Source: Alphaproteobacteria bacterium
Lineage (GTDB): Bacteria; Pseudomonadota; Alphaproteobacteria; Rhizobiales; JAKIUO01
Direction: 5' to 3'
DNA length: 50,714 nucleotides
Assembly: GCA_024280895.1 (NCBI GenBank)
Contig: JAJRPI010000063.1
Location: forward strand, 1 to 50,714
The number at the start of each line of letters is the position of its first letter. Positions within the stretch are counted from its first letter, which is position 1. The translations under genes and the position numbers were made by a program. Below, piece after piece: positions 26,540 through 34,920 of the stretch. The notes below the pieces were generated by a model, which saw nothing but the letters and a program-made list of their open reading frames with translations, made no database searches and had not been told where the DNA came from.

Positions 26540-27175
26540 TCATCCCTCTTGGCTGATCGGCGCATTAAATGTCCCACTATAGGAGTAGATCTCCCCCCAA
26601 AGGGGATGCTTGATTGAAAACCCCATGGATATGGTGTCCTCATCCAATGCCTTTTCAAAGATCGAGGCTCTGCCAAGTAGAAAATGTCCCGGTATTGGCA
26701 GCTGCATGGGCCCAATCTTCATTAAATACCCAGTGCTGTCAAAATGGACCGCGCTTTCCACTTGGCGTACTTTCATCTTGATGCCCATACTCACCCATTC
26801 GCTCGAGCCAATATATTCAACCACTTCTCCTCCCCCGGCATATTCCATGCGAGAGCGAAAAATCACCGGTTTTTTCTTGCCCGGAACGAAAAACGATCGA
26901 TGCCAATACATCGCGGACGAGCCGGGGCGCGAGCTATTTTTAACCGTTACAAGGGCATTATCCTCACGCAATAAAACTAGGCCACCAAGCAATCTGGCAA
27001 ATCCCAATAGCAAAATGGCCAGACGCGGATAATAGACGGACATCACCCCCTTGAGCAGCACTTCTTCTTGGCTATCTGGATGCAATCCATAGTGAGCGCG
27101 CATTAGCGGCGCCACATCCTGCCATTGATCGCCAAGCGCTCGCGCTATAATCGGTGTTTGTTTTTTTTCCATCAT
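26540..27175 (-). CDS. DUF4166-like protein
   Basis: About 211 residues resembling the DUF4166 family: FVPGKKKPVIFRSRMEY, VEYIGSSEWVSMGIKM and GFSIKHPLWGEIYSYSGTF match its usual segments. One moderately hydrophobic stretch lies around residues 50-70 (ILLLGFARLLGGLVLL). ATG 27175 overlaps the DUF2269 stop (TGATG). ATG 27172 is an equally possible start and has a better distance to GGAG. It is the last gene of the GbsR-headed operon. Family members are often next to or fused with SDR-type enzymes, as here. No function is known. Confidence 0.7.
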   Translation of the reverse strand: MMEKKQTPIIARALGDQWQDVAPLMRAHYGLHPDSQEEVLLKGVMSVYYPRLAILLLGFARLLGGLVLLREDNALVTVKNSSRPGSSAMYWHRSFFVPGKKKPVIFRSRMEYAGGGEVVEYIGSSEWVSMGIKMKVRQVESAVHFDSTGYLMKIGPMQLPIPGHFLLGRASIFEKALDEDTISMGFSIKHPLWGEIYSYSGTFNAPISQEG

Positions 27176-27672
27176 CAACTCCATAGAACCGACAGGTTTG
27201 GTTTTGCGACCATCAACCAGACCGCCACCACCAGGGCAAGAAAAGCCGGCCAGCCAAGCCAGAACCAAAGCCGTGCCTTTTGATAATATTGGGGAGGCAA
27301 GGGCGTGCTGCTCTCAAGGGCCTCCACCGCCATATCACGCATCTGGATTTGCAAATAGACGACGGGTAACCAGCAGATACCAGCCAGAATATAAAGAGCA
27401 AAGGATGCCACCACCCAGGGTTCGCTCAAGGGCAGTCCCAGTTCGCGCAATAGTAAATAACCGCTAAGGGGCTGATAGATAACCGTTGGGGTCGTGAATA
27501 AATAGTCCGCCAGAACAACATGGCGGGCCGTCACGGCCTGCGCGTGAAGATCCCCGACCCGATCGGCCATCCATCGGTAAAAGGCACTGCCAAGACCGGT
27601 GCCAAAAAGCAGAAAAGCGCTTAGGATATGGCTCCATTTCAATAGGTTGTAAGCCGTAAAGTCTTCCAGCAT
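27175..27672 (-). CDS. DUF2269-family membrane protein
   Basis: A 165-residue protein with four hydrophobic helices (about 8-28, 57-77, 83-107 and 133-155). The N-terminal NLLKWSHILSAFLLFGTGLGSAF is typical of DUF2269 proteins. GGAGGG lies seven bases upstream of the ATG. It starts three bases after the SDR-DoxX stop and overlaps the DUF4166 start, so it is mid-operon. Histidines in the helices suggest possible cofactor binding, but nothing is proven. Confidence 0.8.
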   Translation of the reverse strand: MLEDFTAYNLLKWSHILSAFLLFGTGLGSAFYRWMADRVGDLHAQAVTARHVVLADYLFTTPTVIYQPLSGYLLLRELGLPLSEPWVVASFALYILAGICWLPVVYLQIQMRDMAVEALESSTPLPPQYYQKARLWFWLGWPAFLALVVAVWLMVAKPNLSVLWS

Positions 27673-27675
27673 GAT

Positions 27676-28947
27676 TTAACCCTCCAGTTTTTGCATAATC
27701 AGTATCGAGACAAGGATGGGAATGTTTTTGACAAGAGGCCCAAAGGGGTCAGCCCACATGAAGGGCGCGACCCAGCTAAGCGCTGCCGTATAAACCACGA
27801 TCAGGCCAAGCTGCAATATCGCTATTTGCCTGATGCGAAATCGCATGAGCAAAGATAATCCGATAAGAATATCGCTTAGAGCCGCCCCATAAAATGCCAG
27901 TGTTCCCATGGAGCCGGCAAAACCCAGCTTGGCAAGCAATGCAAGGCTTTGCTCGAGCGGATAAAAGAACAAAGACACCACCCCCGCCATGAGCCACATA
28001 AAGGCCAGAGCAATCCGCAGAACCGGCCCCAAAAAATACAGGCTGGCCGCTGATCTCGTCTCTTTACTGGCGGGTTTTTTCGTCAGAAATTGAGCTAGAC
28101 CCATAGGCGTAAATCCCAGCTTTGATTGGCAGTCATTGCCGTCAAATGCTCGTGCTTCTTTCAGCATGCTCACCGCTTGCCGGTTAAACGGCATATCGGC
28201 TAACAGGTGCCCGGCCCCAGCCAGCACCCCTGCGAGCCCATAAGGAATGGGAACAGGGCTAAATTTAGAGCGATGCAACCATTTTGACAGAGCCTGCAAA
28301 TATGTTTTCAGCGTAACGCTTTCTCCGCCAACCAGATTGATCCTATATCCCGCAGCCTCTGGACGATGGATCGAGGCCAATACAGCCTTGGTCACATCAT
28401 CGATGCTGATGGGCTGCAAGGGTTGAGTGCCCTCGCCAATCACCGGCGTAACCGGCAAGGATGCCAATGCGTTGAAAAAGCGCCAGCTTTCCCCATCAGA
28501 GCCAATGATCAAAGACGGGCGCAACACCACCCATTCCACGCCCAGCCTGGCAAGCGCATCATCAGCGCGCTGCTTGGATAAATGATAGGCACTGGTGGCG
28601 CTCTCATCCGTGCCAAGCGCCGAGATCTGGATAATCCGCTTGACCCCGGCCCGTTTACAAGCTTCAAACAAGGCCCTTGGTGCCCTATCATGCAAAGCCT
28701 CGAAGCTTTGCGCGCCCGTTGGTTTAAAGATCCCAACGGCATTGATGACAAGATCAACATTTTCAACCAGATCACGCCAGTCATCCGGGCTGTGTGCCGT
28801 TGCAAAATCAATGCACCGCCAATCATGACCATCCATCCCCGCTTGAGGCGTTCTTGATGTGAGAACAAGGTCATGATGTTGGCTGCCAAGAGCCTGTACG
28901 ATATGGCGGCCAACAAACCCTGTGGCCCCTGTCACCAATATCCGCAT
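27676..28947 (-). CDS. SDR (atypical, NDUFA9-like) fused to DoxX-like membrane domain
   Basis: A 423-residue fusion. The N-terminal 290 residues are an NAD(P)-binding SDR with TGATGFVGRH (7-16), an NAVGIF segment, and SAYHLSKQRAD providing Y and K. The C-terminal 130 residues hold four hydrophobic helices of DoxX-like type (LRIALAFMWLMAG, FYGAALSDILIG and following). ATG 28947 follows GGAG and begins one base after the stop of the upstream small membrane protein. It is probably a membrane-attached oxidoreductase. Substrate unknown; it works with the DUF2269 and DUF4166 proteins if co-transcription reflects function. Confidence 0.82.
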   Translation of the reverse strand: MRILVTGATGFVGRHIVQALGSQHHDLVLTSRTPQAGMDGHDWRCIDFATAHSPDDWRDLVENVDLVINAVGIFKPTGAQSFEALHDRAPRALFEACKRAGVKRIIQISALGTDESATSAYHLSKQRADDALARLGVEWVVLRPSLIIGSDGESWRFFNALASLPVTPVIGEGTQPLQPISIDDVTKAVLASIHRPEAAGYRINLVGGESVTLKTYLQALSKWLHRSKFSPVPIPYGLAGVLAGAGHLLADMPFNRQAVSMLKEARAFDGNDCQSKLGFTPMGLAQFLTKKPASKETRSAASLYFLGPVLRIALAFMWLMAGVVSLFFYPLEQSLALLAKLGFAGSMGTLAFYGAALSDILIGLSLLMRFRIRQIAILQLGLIVVYTAALSWVAPFMWADPFGPLVKNIPILVSILIMQKLEG

Positions 28948-28948
28948 A

Positions 28949-29320
28949 TCACTGCTCCTTTGGCAAAGCAGCAGCCTGGCTTGCGCCCAACTCAGCATCG
29001 AGCTGCCTGAATGCCGAGCGCCCCATAACCCGGCCAATCACCAAAAGAGCTATGATCAAGCAGACCAATCCGAACAATAAGGACCTGGAAAAGACGACTT
29101 CCATCGGCAGACCACGACTTGGATAGGCTGCCATAAACAAAACACCGATGGCGGGTGCCAAAACCATCATGGCCGTGGAATAGGCCGTCCAGAAAGTAGC
29201 ACTGCGCCCCGTGCGGCAAGCATCCCCCAGCGTTCCATATAAAGGTTTGGCAAGTAAAATCGCGAACAAGGCACCCGTACCACAGGCCGCAATGCCACTC
29301 ATTAGAAGAGTTGTCATCAT
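28949..29320 (-). CDS. Small membrane protein of GbsR-linked operon
   Basis: A 123-residue protein with three transmembrane helices (about 3-23, 44-64 and 76-97) and a short charged C-terminal tail. The start at ATG 29320 has AAAGGAA eight bases upstream; the adjacent ATG 29317 is also possible. No family is recognised with confidence. It is the first gene of the operon below the palindrome at 29345-29370 and is followed after one base by the SDR-DoxX gene. Confidence 0.7.
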   Translation of the reverse strand: MMTTLLMSGIAACGTGALFAILLAKPLYGTLGDACRTGRSATFWTAYSTAMMVLAPAIGVLFMAAYPSRGLPMEVVFSRSLLFGLVCLIIALLVIGRVMGRSAFRQLDAELGASQAAALPKEQ

Positions 29321-29344
29321 ATCAAAATTCCTTTCATTATGTTT

Positions 29345-29370
29345 GTTATTTCTGTAATTAGAGAAATAAC
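29345..29370. promoter_or_regulatory. Palindromic operator (copy 1)
   Basis: A 26-base inverted repeat with half-sites GTTATTTCT and AGAAATAAC around an 8-base AT-rich centre, symmetric except for one base pair. It lies between the regulator stop and the small membrane protein start, where the operon promoter should be. The near-identical copy at 29918 makes it a strong candidate operator for the GbsR-type protein. Confidence 0.75.
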
Positions 29371-29382
29371 AGTCTAAAAAAA

Positions 29383-29901
29383 TCACCTACCAATCAGCCG
29401 GATGATTTTGCTGCCCATATTGACCATTTTCATCAAGGTCTCATTGGGAACCTTCTTCACATCCTCATACCAGTCCGACATCTGGTCGACGAATGTGAGC
29501 ATATTGCCAATCTGTTGTTTGACATGGGGATCTGTTTGCTTTTCCCGTGCCGCCTCGTCGCTAAGGTCCCGCAAGATCGACAAGGTTGGATCAATTTCGC
29601 GCTGTTTACGGCTTTCGACAATGACGTTAAAAGTCTCTTGCACATCTTTAAGTGCACTAAAATGATCACGCCGGTCACCGATCACATGGGCTTTATGGAC
29701 AAGCCCAAGGCTTTGTAATTCTTTCAAGCTATTGGAGACATTGGAGCGCGCGATATTGAGTTCCTCGCAAATCTGCTCTGCGGTCATGGGTTTGCGCGTC
29801 AGATACAGCAATCCATGTATCTGCGATACCGACCGGTTGACCCCCCAGCGACTACCCATTTCACCCCAATGCAGTACGAATTTTTCAACAATCGGTGTCA
29901 T
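29383..29901 (-). CDS. GbsR/MarR-type transcriptional regulator
   Basis: A 172-residue regulator of the GbsR group: an N-terminal VEKFVLHWGEMGSRWGVNRS segment, then a winged helix with MTAEQICEELNIARSNVSNSL and a wing ending in KAHVIGDRRDHFSA, then a helical C-terminus. ATG 29901 is set by GGAG seven bases upstream; a GTG three bases earlier is possible. Near-identical palindromes lie upstream of this gene (29918) and upstream of the following operon (29345), indicating autoregulation plus control of the operon. GbsR proteins are classically linked to osmoprotectant genes, but nothing here points to choline metabolism. Confidence 0.85.
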   Translation of the reverse strand: MTPIVEKFVLHWGEMGSRWGVNRSVSQIHGLLYLTRKPMTAEQICEELNIARSNVSNSLKELQSLGLVHKAHVIGDRRDHFSALKDVQETFNVIVESRKQREIDPTLSILRDLSDEAAREKQTDPHVKQQIGNMLTFVDQMSDWYEDVKKVPNETLMKMVNMGSKIIRLIGR

Positions 29902-29917
29902 CACGCCTCTCCATACA

Positions 29918-29942
29918 GTTATTTCTGTAATTAGAGAAATAC
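29918..29942. promoter_or_regulatory. Palindromic operator (copy 2)
   Basis: Shares 24 consecutive bases with copy 1 (half-sites GTTATTTCT and AGAAATA, same centre) and loses symmetry only at the last base. It lies 16 bases upstream of the regulator start, overlapping where its promoter would be. Confidence 0.75.
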
Positions 29943-30290
29943 AATATTTTCAATCAGAGGGCAACCCCTTTATTGTCGCAGCGGCCTGGGTTACAAAAAT
30001 AAGGAAGGAAGGAATTCTGGTACACCGCAAATCTGCAATAGGTCAAAGGTCCCCGGTCGCGGCGGCGCTCATATCAGCAAGGACCGGAACATTAAAAATG
30101 AAGTTGCGAGGGTGGAACATCAATTGTGCCGTAGCAAATCACTGAAATGGATCCCATCTAGCGCCCCCTCTATCCAGTTAGTTTGGAGGGGAAAGGAGAT
30201 AATACAGTGACAAAAATTTGCAATCGTACCGTTTCCCCCTGAACCGCCCTACCTAGCGCCTTGGACTACCTTGCAGACGTGCCATGCCAG
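29943..30290. other. Intergenic stretch, no gene seen
   Basis: About 350 bases between the GbsR-type regulator and the ICMT-like gene. Open frames are short and lack start signals or recognisable products. No RNA structure was recognised. Confidence 0.5.
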
Positions 30291-31034
30291 TCAGCGCCCC
30301 TCTACATGCAAAATTCGGGTGGTTTTCTTGAGTGTTCGTAATGTGATATAAATCACCAGCCCTACCATGAAAAACGTCATCCAGCCGGTCGAAAGCTCTA
30401 ATTTCCCATGCCCAATCAGCCCACGCAATATCTCGATCACTGTGAAAGAGACAATGATGGCGAATAAACCGGGATATTCCCTTTTCAAAATATTTAATAA
30501 AGAAAACTCCATACTCGGAGTACGCCAACCACTCAAACGTGGCAGAAACGCTGGGGTGACCAGAGCCCATTTCTTATAATCCTCACCATATAGATCATGG
30601 AGATAGGCTTCTTCGGCATACATGATACGCTCATAGTAAAGGAAAAAGAACATACCGAAAATCAAACCAAACCACCAAACCGGTATACTGAGTGCTATAC
30701 CCAATAATATCATAAAATTACCGAGATATAGAGGATGTCGCACGACCGAATAGATACCATCAGTATTCAGGCTAGTGGCTCTTTGCTCCGTTGTGTTGCG
30801 CCCCGAAGTACCTACAGGCACATACCCAATGACCAGCGCCCTTACCAAAAGCCCCAGCGCAGATAATGCCAGACAACACAAAAGATAGATAAATTGAGCC
30901 TCCGGCGTTACGAAAAACACATGTTCTCTTTCGTAAAGCAGGGCTGCAAACATTAAAGGAAGCATGACTAGCGGCACATAACTCCTCCATCTAAACAGCC
31001 AGTTACCCTGCTCTTTCAATTCTTTGTACAGCAT
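30291..31034 (-). CDS. Isoprenylcysteine carboxyl methyltransferase-like membrane protein
   Basis: A 247-residue polytopic protein with helices near 18-36, 47-70, 105-140, 180-200 and 212-235. The central YSVVRHPLYLGNFMILLG and the later YYERIMYAEEAYLHDLYGEDY are the paired signatures of the ICMT/PEMT-type membrane methyltransferases, which use SAM on lipids or prenylated substrates. It is longer at the C-terminus than simple bacterial members, with an extra two-helix segment after SGWRTP. It stands alone between the GbsR unit and tRNA-Leu. Substrate unknown. Confidence 0.8.
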   Translation of the reverse strand: MLYKELKEQGNWLFRWRSYVPLVMLPLMFAALLYEREHVFFVTPEAQFIYLLCCLALSALGLLVRALVIGYVPVGTSGRNTTEQRATSLNTDGIYSVVRHPLYLGNFMILLGIALSIPVWWFGLIFGMFFFLYYERIMYAEEAYLHDLYGEDYKKWALVTPAFLPRLSGWRTPSMEFSLLNILKREYPGLFAIIVSFTVIEILRGLIGHGKLELSTGWMTFFMVGLVIYITLRTLKKTTRILHVEGR

Positions 31035-31406
31035 TGCTTCACTTTTCTAATTTATCGACTAAACGCAACGAAAACCCATTTCAATTCAATTCAATTTTTC
31101 AGCAAATACCGTACACTTACCATACTTAACATTACATTAACCTGAAAATTGGGAAATACCCGTCACAGCTTCGAAATACATTGGTTTTCAGTCACAGTTT
31201 AATTGGAATATACAGATATATTGTTCGGTCTTTTTGCATCCAGAGGAAACAACAAGTCTCATCATAAGGAAAAAAATCCCGTCAATGAGATCCCCCACAT
31301 ATCAGTGATCAGAACCGGCCGCTCCATAGTCCTCAAATAGCTAAGCTGCAGGACAATTATAGTGAAGGCCGCGCGAACGCGCGAATAGCCGTGAAATACA
31401 AGAAAA
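31035..31406. other. Intergenic stretch, no gene seen
   Basis: About 370 AT-rich bases between the ICMT-like gene and tRNA-Leu(UAA). No coding frame with a start signal, no clear hairpin terminator and no RNA family was recognised. Confidence 0.5.
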
Positions 31407-31493
31407 TGGTGCGGGCGGCGGGACTCGAACCCGCACGGCACAAAGGCCTCAGGATTTTAAGTCCTGTGTGTCTACCAGTTCCACCACGCCCGC
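31407..31493 (-). tRNA. tRNA-Leu (anticodon UAA)
   Basis: Minus-strand class II tRNA: acceptor GCGGGCG with CGCCCGC, D-arm TGGTGGAACTGGTAGACAC, anticodon stem CAGGA/TCCTG with loop CTTAAAA (anticodon TAA), a long variable arm, T-loop TTCGAGT, and encoded CCA at 31407-31409. Acceptor stem and D-arm are nearly identical to the tRNA-Leu at 105-189, but the anticodon differs. Confidence 0.95.
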
Positions 31494-31559
31494 GAAACTT
31501 GCTCAATGTTGTGGAAACTTATGGGGCTATTGCTCGCAATATGCAATTGATTTTTAGCC

Positions 31560-31982
31560 CTATGCGGCCTGCTCGATGATTTCGAAACTATGGGTAATAT
31601 CTGCGGTTTGGCCGAGCATTATGGATGCCGAACAATATTTCTCAGCCGATAGGTCAATGGCCCGTGCGACAAGCTTTTCTTTTAGCCCCCTGCCCGTCAA
31701 AATAAAATGCACATGAATTTTGGTAAAGACGGCTGGAACATCATCGGCACGTTCCGCTTCAAGCTCAATTTTCAGGTTCAATAGCTCCGCGCGGGCTTTT
31801 TTCAATATGCCCACTACATCAAATGCCGTGCAGCCCCCCATGCCGATGAGCAGCAACTCCATAGGACGCGCACCTTCATTATTGCCACCATGATCGGGGG
31901 CACCATCCATTATGATTTCATGACCGGTTTGTGTCAGCGCATCAAAGCGCACATTTTGCTTCCAGTTGAGTTCAGCTTTCAT
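31560..31982 (-). CDS. OsmC/Ohr-family protein
   Basis: A 140-residue OsmC-like protein (YhfA-type size). The two redox cysteines expected for the fold are present: C51 in MGGCTAFDVV and C117 in EKYCSASIML, with the family segment ARPMELLLIGMGG before the first. Such proteins reduce peroxides or act in related stress functions. It starts 20 bases after the AmpD stop and appears to be the last gene of the suf-ampD transcription run. Confidence 0.88.
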   Translation of the reverse strand: MKAELNWKQNVRFDALTQTGHEIIMDGAPDHGGNNEGARPMELLLIGMGGCTAFDVVGILKKARAELLNLKIELEAERADDVPAVFTKIHVHFILTGRGLKEKLVARAIDLSAEKYCSASIMLGQTADITHSFEIIEQAA

Positions 31983-32001
31983 AATAGGACCCCGTTATGA
32001 T

Positions 32002-32769
32002 TTAACTTGTTGCTCCTTGCAGCAAAGCCGCAATCAACTTATTGAGGGTCTTGATCGTCGAGCGATCAAGACGACCATCGATTTTTTCAGGCCTGAAATG
32101 GCGCTGAAAAGCTCGCACGACAAAATCTGAAACTTCATCAAAATGACCACCTTCGCCGACCTGATAACCATATTGTGCCAGCAAGCGCTGCGCTTTGGCA
32201 ATATCATCATTGGTATCACCAAGGCCATAACCGCCATCGCCTTCGATCGCGAGCGGCTCAACAAAATGCCCGATACCGTTCTCATGCAGCCGGTTCCAGG
32301 GAAATTTTTCACCGGGATCTTTCTTGCGCGCCGGGGCAATATCAGAGTGGCCAATTATATTTCTTGGTAAGATATCATGGCGTTTGAGAATGTCATGAGA
32401 GAGTGCCATCACCGCTTTGATTTGCTGATCTGGAAATGGTTGCAGTTCGAGGACATGACCTTCATTGACAATCTCGATACCAATCGAACACGAATTGATA
32501 TCATTCTCACCTGCCCAATGAGCGCGCCCTGCATGCCAAGCGCGGTGCTGCTCGGCGACCATCTGAGTGATCTCACCTTGTTCATCAACAAGATAATGGC
32601 AAGAGACGCTGCTTTCTGGGCTGCACAAAATATCAAGCGCCGCTTTGGCGCTTTCCATGCCAGTATAATGCATGATCAATAGCGAAGGGGCCAGATCATT
32701 GCGCCGCTCTTCAAAATTGGCAGCGCCGCGCCAGTCTGCCTTAAGGGACGTATCGCAAACGCCGCCCAT
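32002..32769 (-). CDS. ampD: N-acetylmuramoyl-L-alanine amidase, AmpD type, with peptidoglycan-binding domain
   Basis: A 255-residue zinc amidase (Amidase_2 fold). Zinc ligands are H34 (LIMHYTG), H141 (GHSDIAPARK) and D151, with catalytic K149 in RKKDPG, matching AmpD H34/H154/D164. Residues about 180-250 form a peptidoglycan-binding helix domain (DIAKAQRLLAQYGY, VVRAFQRHFRPEKIDGRLD), absent from short enteric AmpD. There is no signal peptide, so it probably acts in the cytosol on recycled anhydro-muropeptides. It begins two bases after the sufA stop. Confidence 0.9.
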   Translation of the reverse strand: MGGVCDTSLKADWRGAANFEERRNDLAPSLLIMHYTGMESAKAALDILCSPESSVSCHYLVDEQGEITQMVAEQHRAWHAGRAHWAGENDINSCSIGIEIVNEGHVLELQPFPDQQIKAVMALSHDILKRHDILPRNIIGHSDIAPARKKDPGEKFPWNRLHENGIGHFVEPLAIEGDGGYGLGDTNDDIAKAQRLLAQYGYQVGEGGHFDEVSDFVVRAFQRHFRPEKIDGRLDRSTIKTLNKLIAALLQGATS

Positions 32770-32771
32770 AT

Positions 32772-33158
32772 TTACTCACCAGCCATGAAGTTATTGAGAG
32801 CATCCGTTGATACCGCCGTCAGTTCAACACTCTCGCCGCAACCACAAGCGCTGGTCTGATTAGGATTGTCAAAAAGAAAACCGGAGGTCATTTTATCGAC
32901 CTTATAATCCATTTTGGTGCCAAGCAGAAACATCACGGCTTTCGCGTCGACAAACAATGTGACGCCATTATCATTGACGGTATCATCCCCTTTGGAGGCC
33001 TCTTGCGCATACTCCATTGTATAGCCAACGCCCGCGCAGCCAGAATTTTCAATGCCGATACGAAGGCCAGTCAGAGACTCGTCAGATTTTGCCATGATCG
33101 CCTTGATACGATCAGCAGCCGCATCGCTCACGGTCATCAGTTTTGGGGTCGCAATCAT
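32772..33158 (-). CDS. sufA: A-type Fe-S carrier SufA/IscA
   Basis: A 128-residue A-type scaffold/carrier that passes Fe-S clusters to apoproteins. The three cluster cysteines are C41 (NSGCAGVGY), C105 and C107 (SACGCGES). A GTG at 33164 is open, but ATG 33158 is better placed behind AAGG. It follows sufT by 18 bases and is the last Fe-S gene of the operon. Confidence 0.9.
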   Translation of the reverse strand: MIATPKLMTVSDAAADRIKAIMAKSDESLTGLRIGIENSGCAGVGYTMEYAQEASKGDDTVNDNGVTLFVDAKAVMFLLGTKMDYKVDKMTSGFLFDNPNQTSACGCGESVELTAVSTDALNNFMAGE

Positions 33159-33176
33159 ATTCACTACCTTTATTTT

Positions 33177-33590
33177 CTAGAACATGCCCAGCTCAAGGCG
33201 GGCCTCGTCGGACATCTGGTTAGGATCCCAGGGAGGATCAAACACCATATTGACGCCAACACTTGTGACTTCAGGTATAGCGCTTACCGCATCATGTACC
33301 CAGCCAGGCATTTCACCAGCCACAGGACAACCCGGGGCCGTCAAGGTCATATCAATGCGCACTTTTTTCTCATCAGTCACGTCAATAACATAGATAAGTC
33401 CGAGTTCATAAATATCAACCGGGATTTCCGGGTCCTTAACGGTTTTGACCGCCGCAACAATTTTGCGGCGCAAATCGTTCAGCTCTTCTTTCGACAGCTT
33501 AGAACCTGCGACCGGCGTACCACCATCAGCAATCGAGGGAGGCTTGGGGCTATCGTTGGTTTCTTTAACGTCTGTTGTTTGGTCATTCAT
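33177..33590 (-). CDS. sufT: SUF-system assembly protein SufT (MIP18/DUF59 family)
   Basis: A 137-residue protein with a disordered 30-residue N-terminus and the MIP18/PaaD fold: DPEIPVDIYELGLIY (about 53-67) and TLTAPGCPVAGEMP with the conserved C88. It helps mature Fe-S proteins. It is placed between sufS (58-base gap) and sufA (18-base gap), as in other alphaproteobacterial suf operons. Confidence 0.9.
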   Translation of the reverse strand: MNDQTTDVKETNDSPKPPSIADGGTPVAGSKLSKEELNDLRRKIVAAVKTVKDPEIPVDIYELGLIYVIDVTDEKKVRIDMTLTAPGCPVAGEMPGWVHDAVSAIPEVTSVGVNMVFDPPWDPNQMSDEARLELGMF

Positions 33591-33648
33591 GGCATCAGCT
33601 TTACTTTTGATGTTGAAAATTCACGGGGGTTACTCATCATTGGGGTGA

Positions 33649-34920
33649 TCAGGTGAAGAAATCTTTGGCACGGCGCAACCCTTCACAAAGGGCATCCACT
33701 TCGTCGCGCGTATTATACATGGCAAATGAGGCGCGACACGTCGAGGTGACATTAAAACGCGCCATCAAGGGTTCGGCGCAATGGGTTCCGGCCCGCACGG
33801 CAATGCCAGAGCGATCCAGCAAGGTTGCTATATCATGGGCATGGACACCCTCGATCTCGAACGAGAAAATAGCCCCTTTGTCTTTCGCATCACCGATAAT
33901 TCGCAGCGAATTAAGCGCGCTCAGTTTTTCACGGGCATAATTTTTGAGATCCTCTTCATGAGCCTCAATGGTTTTTGAACCAATATCCATCATATAATCA
34001 AGCGCGACCCCCATGCCAATGGCCTGAACAATCGGCGGTGTGCCCGCTTCAAATTTATGAGGAGGCTTGCCGTATTTGACCCCCTCCATGGTAACCGTTT
34101 CGATCATTTCACCGCCGCCCATATAGGGCTGCATACGTTCTTGAAACGCGCGCTTTGCATAAAGAACACCAATGCCGGACGGCCCATAAAGCTTATGTCC
34201 GGTCATCACATAAAAATCAGCATCGAGATCTTGCACATCAACGCTCATATGAACGGCCGCTTGCGATCCATCGACAAGCACCGGAATTCCTCTGGCATGG
34301 GCCAGCGCGATCACCTGCTTGATCGGCACAATGGTGCCCAGCACATTTGACATATGGGTGATAGCCACCAGTTTGGTGCGCTCGCTTAACAGCTTTTCAA
34401 ACTCTTCGATGAGGAAATCACCATCATCGGACACCGGCGCCCACTGGAGAACCACGCCATTACGCTCGCGGTGGAAATGCCAGGGTACAATATTAGAATG
34501 ATGCTCCATGACCGACAGGACAATCTCATCACCCTTTTCAAAAGCCACTGCGCCATAGGAGGACGCAACCAGATTAATCGCGGCTGTTGCATTACTGGTG
34601 AAGATGATCTCATTGACATCAGGGGCATTGAGGAATTTGGCCACTGATTTGCGGGCCTGTTCGAAATGATCCGTTGCCGTATTTGACAAGAAATGCAGCC
34701 CGCGATGCACATTGGCATATTCTTGTGAATAAGCCTGTTGGACCGCATCAAGGACAATCTTTGGTTTTTGAGCCGACGCGCCATTATCGAGATAAACCAA
34801 AGGCTTGCCGTGCACTTCTCGTGACAATATTGGGAACTGTGCTCGTATTTCCTGCACATCAAATTTCTTTTGCGTGCTGGTCCCTTGAAGCTTGTCGGTG
34901 GAAGGGTTCATGCTATTCAT
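33649..34920 (-). CDS. sufS: Cysteine desulfurase SufS
   Basis: A 423-residue PLP enzyme of the SufS/CsdA group, releasing sulfur from cysteine for cluster assembly. The PLP lysine is K243 (TGHKLYGPSG), and the active cysteine is C381 in RAGTHCAEPLM, with the short loop of group II enzymes. ATG 34920 is preferred: GGAGG lies nine bases upstream and the start overlaps the sufD stop by eight bases. It would donate sulfur to SufBCD. Confidence 0.93.
   Translation of the reverse strand: MNSMNPSTDKLQGTSTQKKFDVQEIRAQFPILSREVHGKPLVYLDNGASAQKPKIVLDAVQQAYSQEYANVHRGLHFLSNTATDHFEQARKSVAKFLNAPDVNEIIFTSNATAAINLVASSYGAVAFEKGDEIVLSVMEHHSNIVPWHFHRERNGVVLQWAPVSDDGDFLIEEFEKLLSERTKLVAITHMSNVLGTIVPIKQVIALAHARGIPVLVDGSQAAVHMSVDVQDLDADFYVMTGHKLYGPSGIGVLYAKRAFQERMQPYMGGGEMIETVTMEGVKYGKPPHKFEAGTPPIVQAIGMGVALDYMMDIGSKTIEAHEEDLKNYAREKLSALNSLRIIGDAKDKGAIFSFEIEGVHAHDIATLLDRSGIAVRAGTHCAEPLMARFNVTSTCRASFAMYNTRDEVDALCEGLRRAKDFFT

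Noticed and set aside
31520-31562. Inverted GGGGCTA/TAGCCC near the OsmC-like gene end as a terminator
   Set aside because: The loop is about 25 bases and the arms are short, so the structure is too weak to call.
33003-33656. 217-residue plus-strand frame opposite sufA and sufT
   Set aside because: Antisense to two clear Fe-S genes, with no start signal or recognisable domain.
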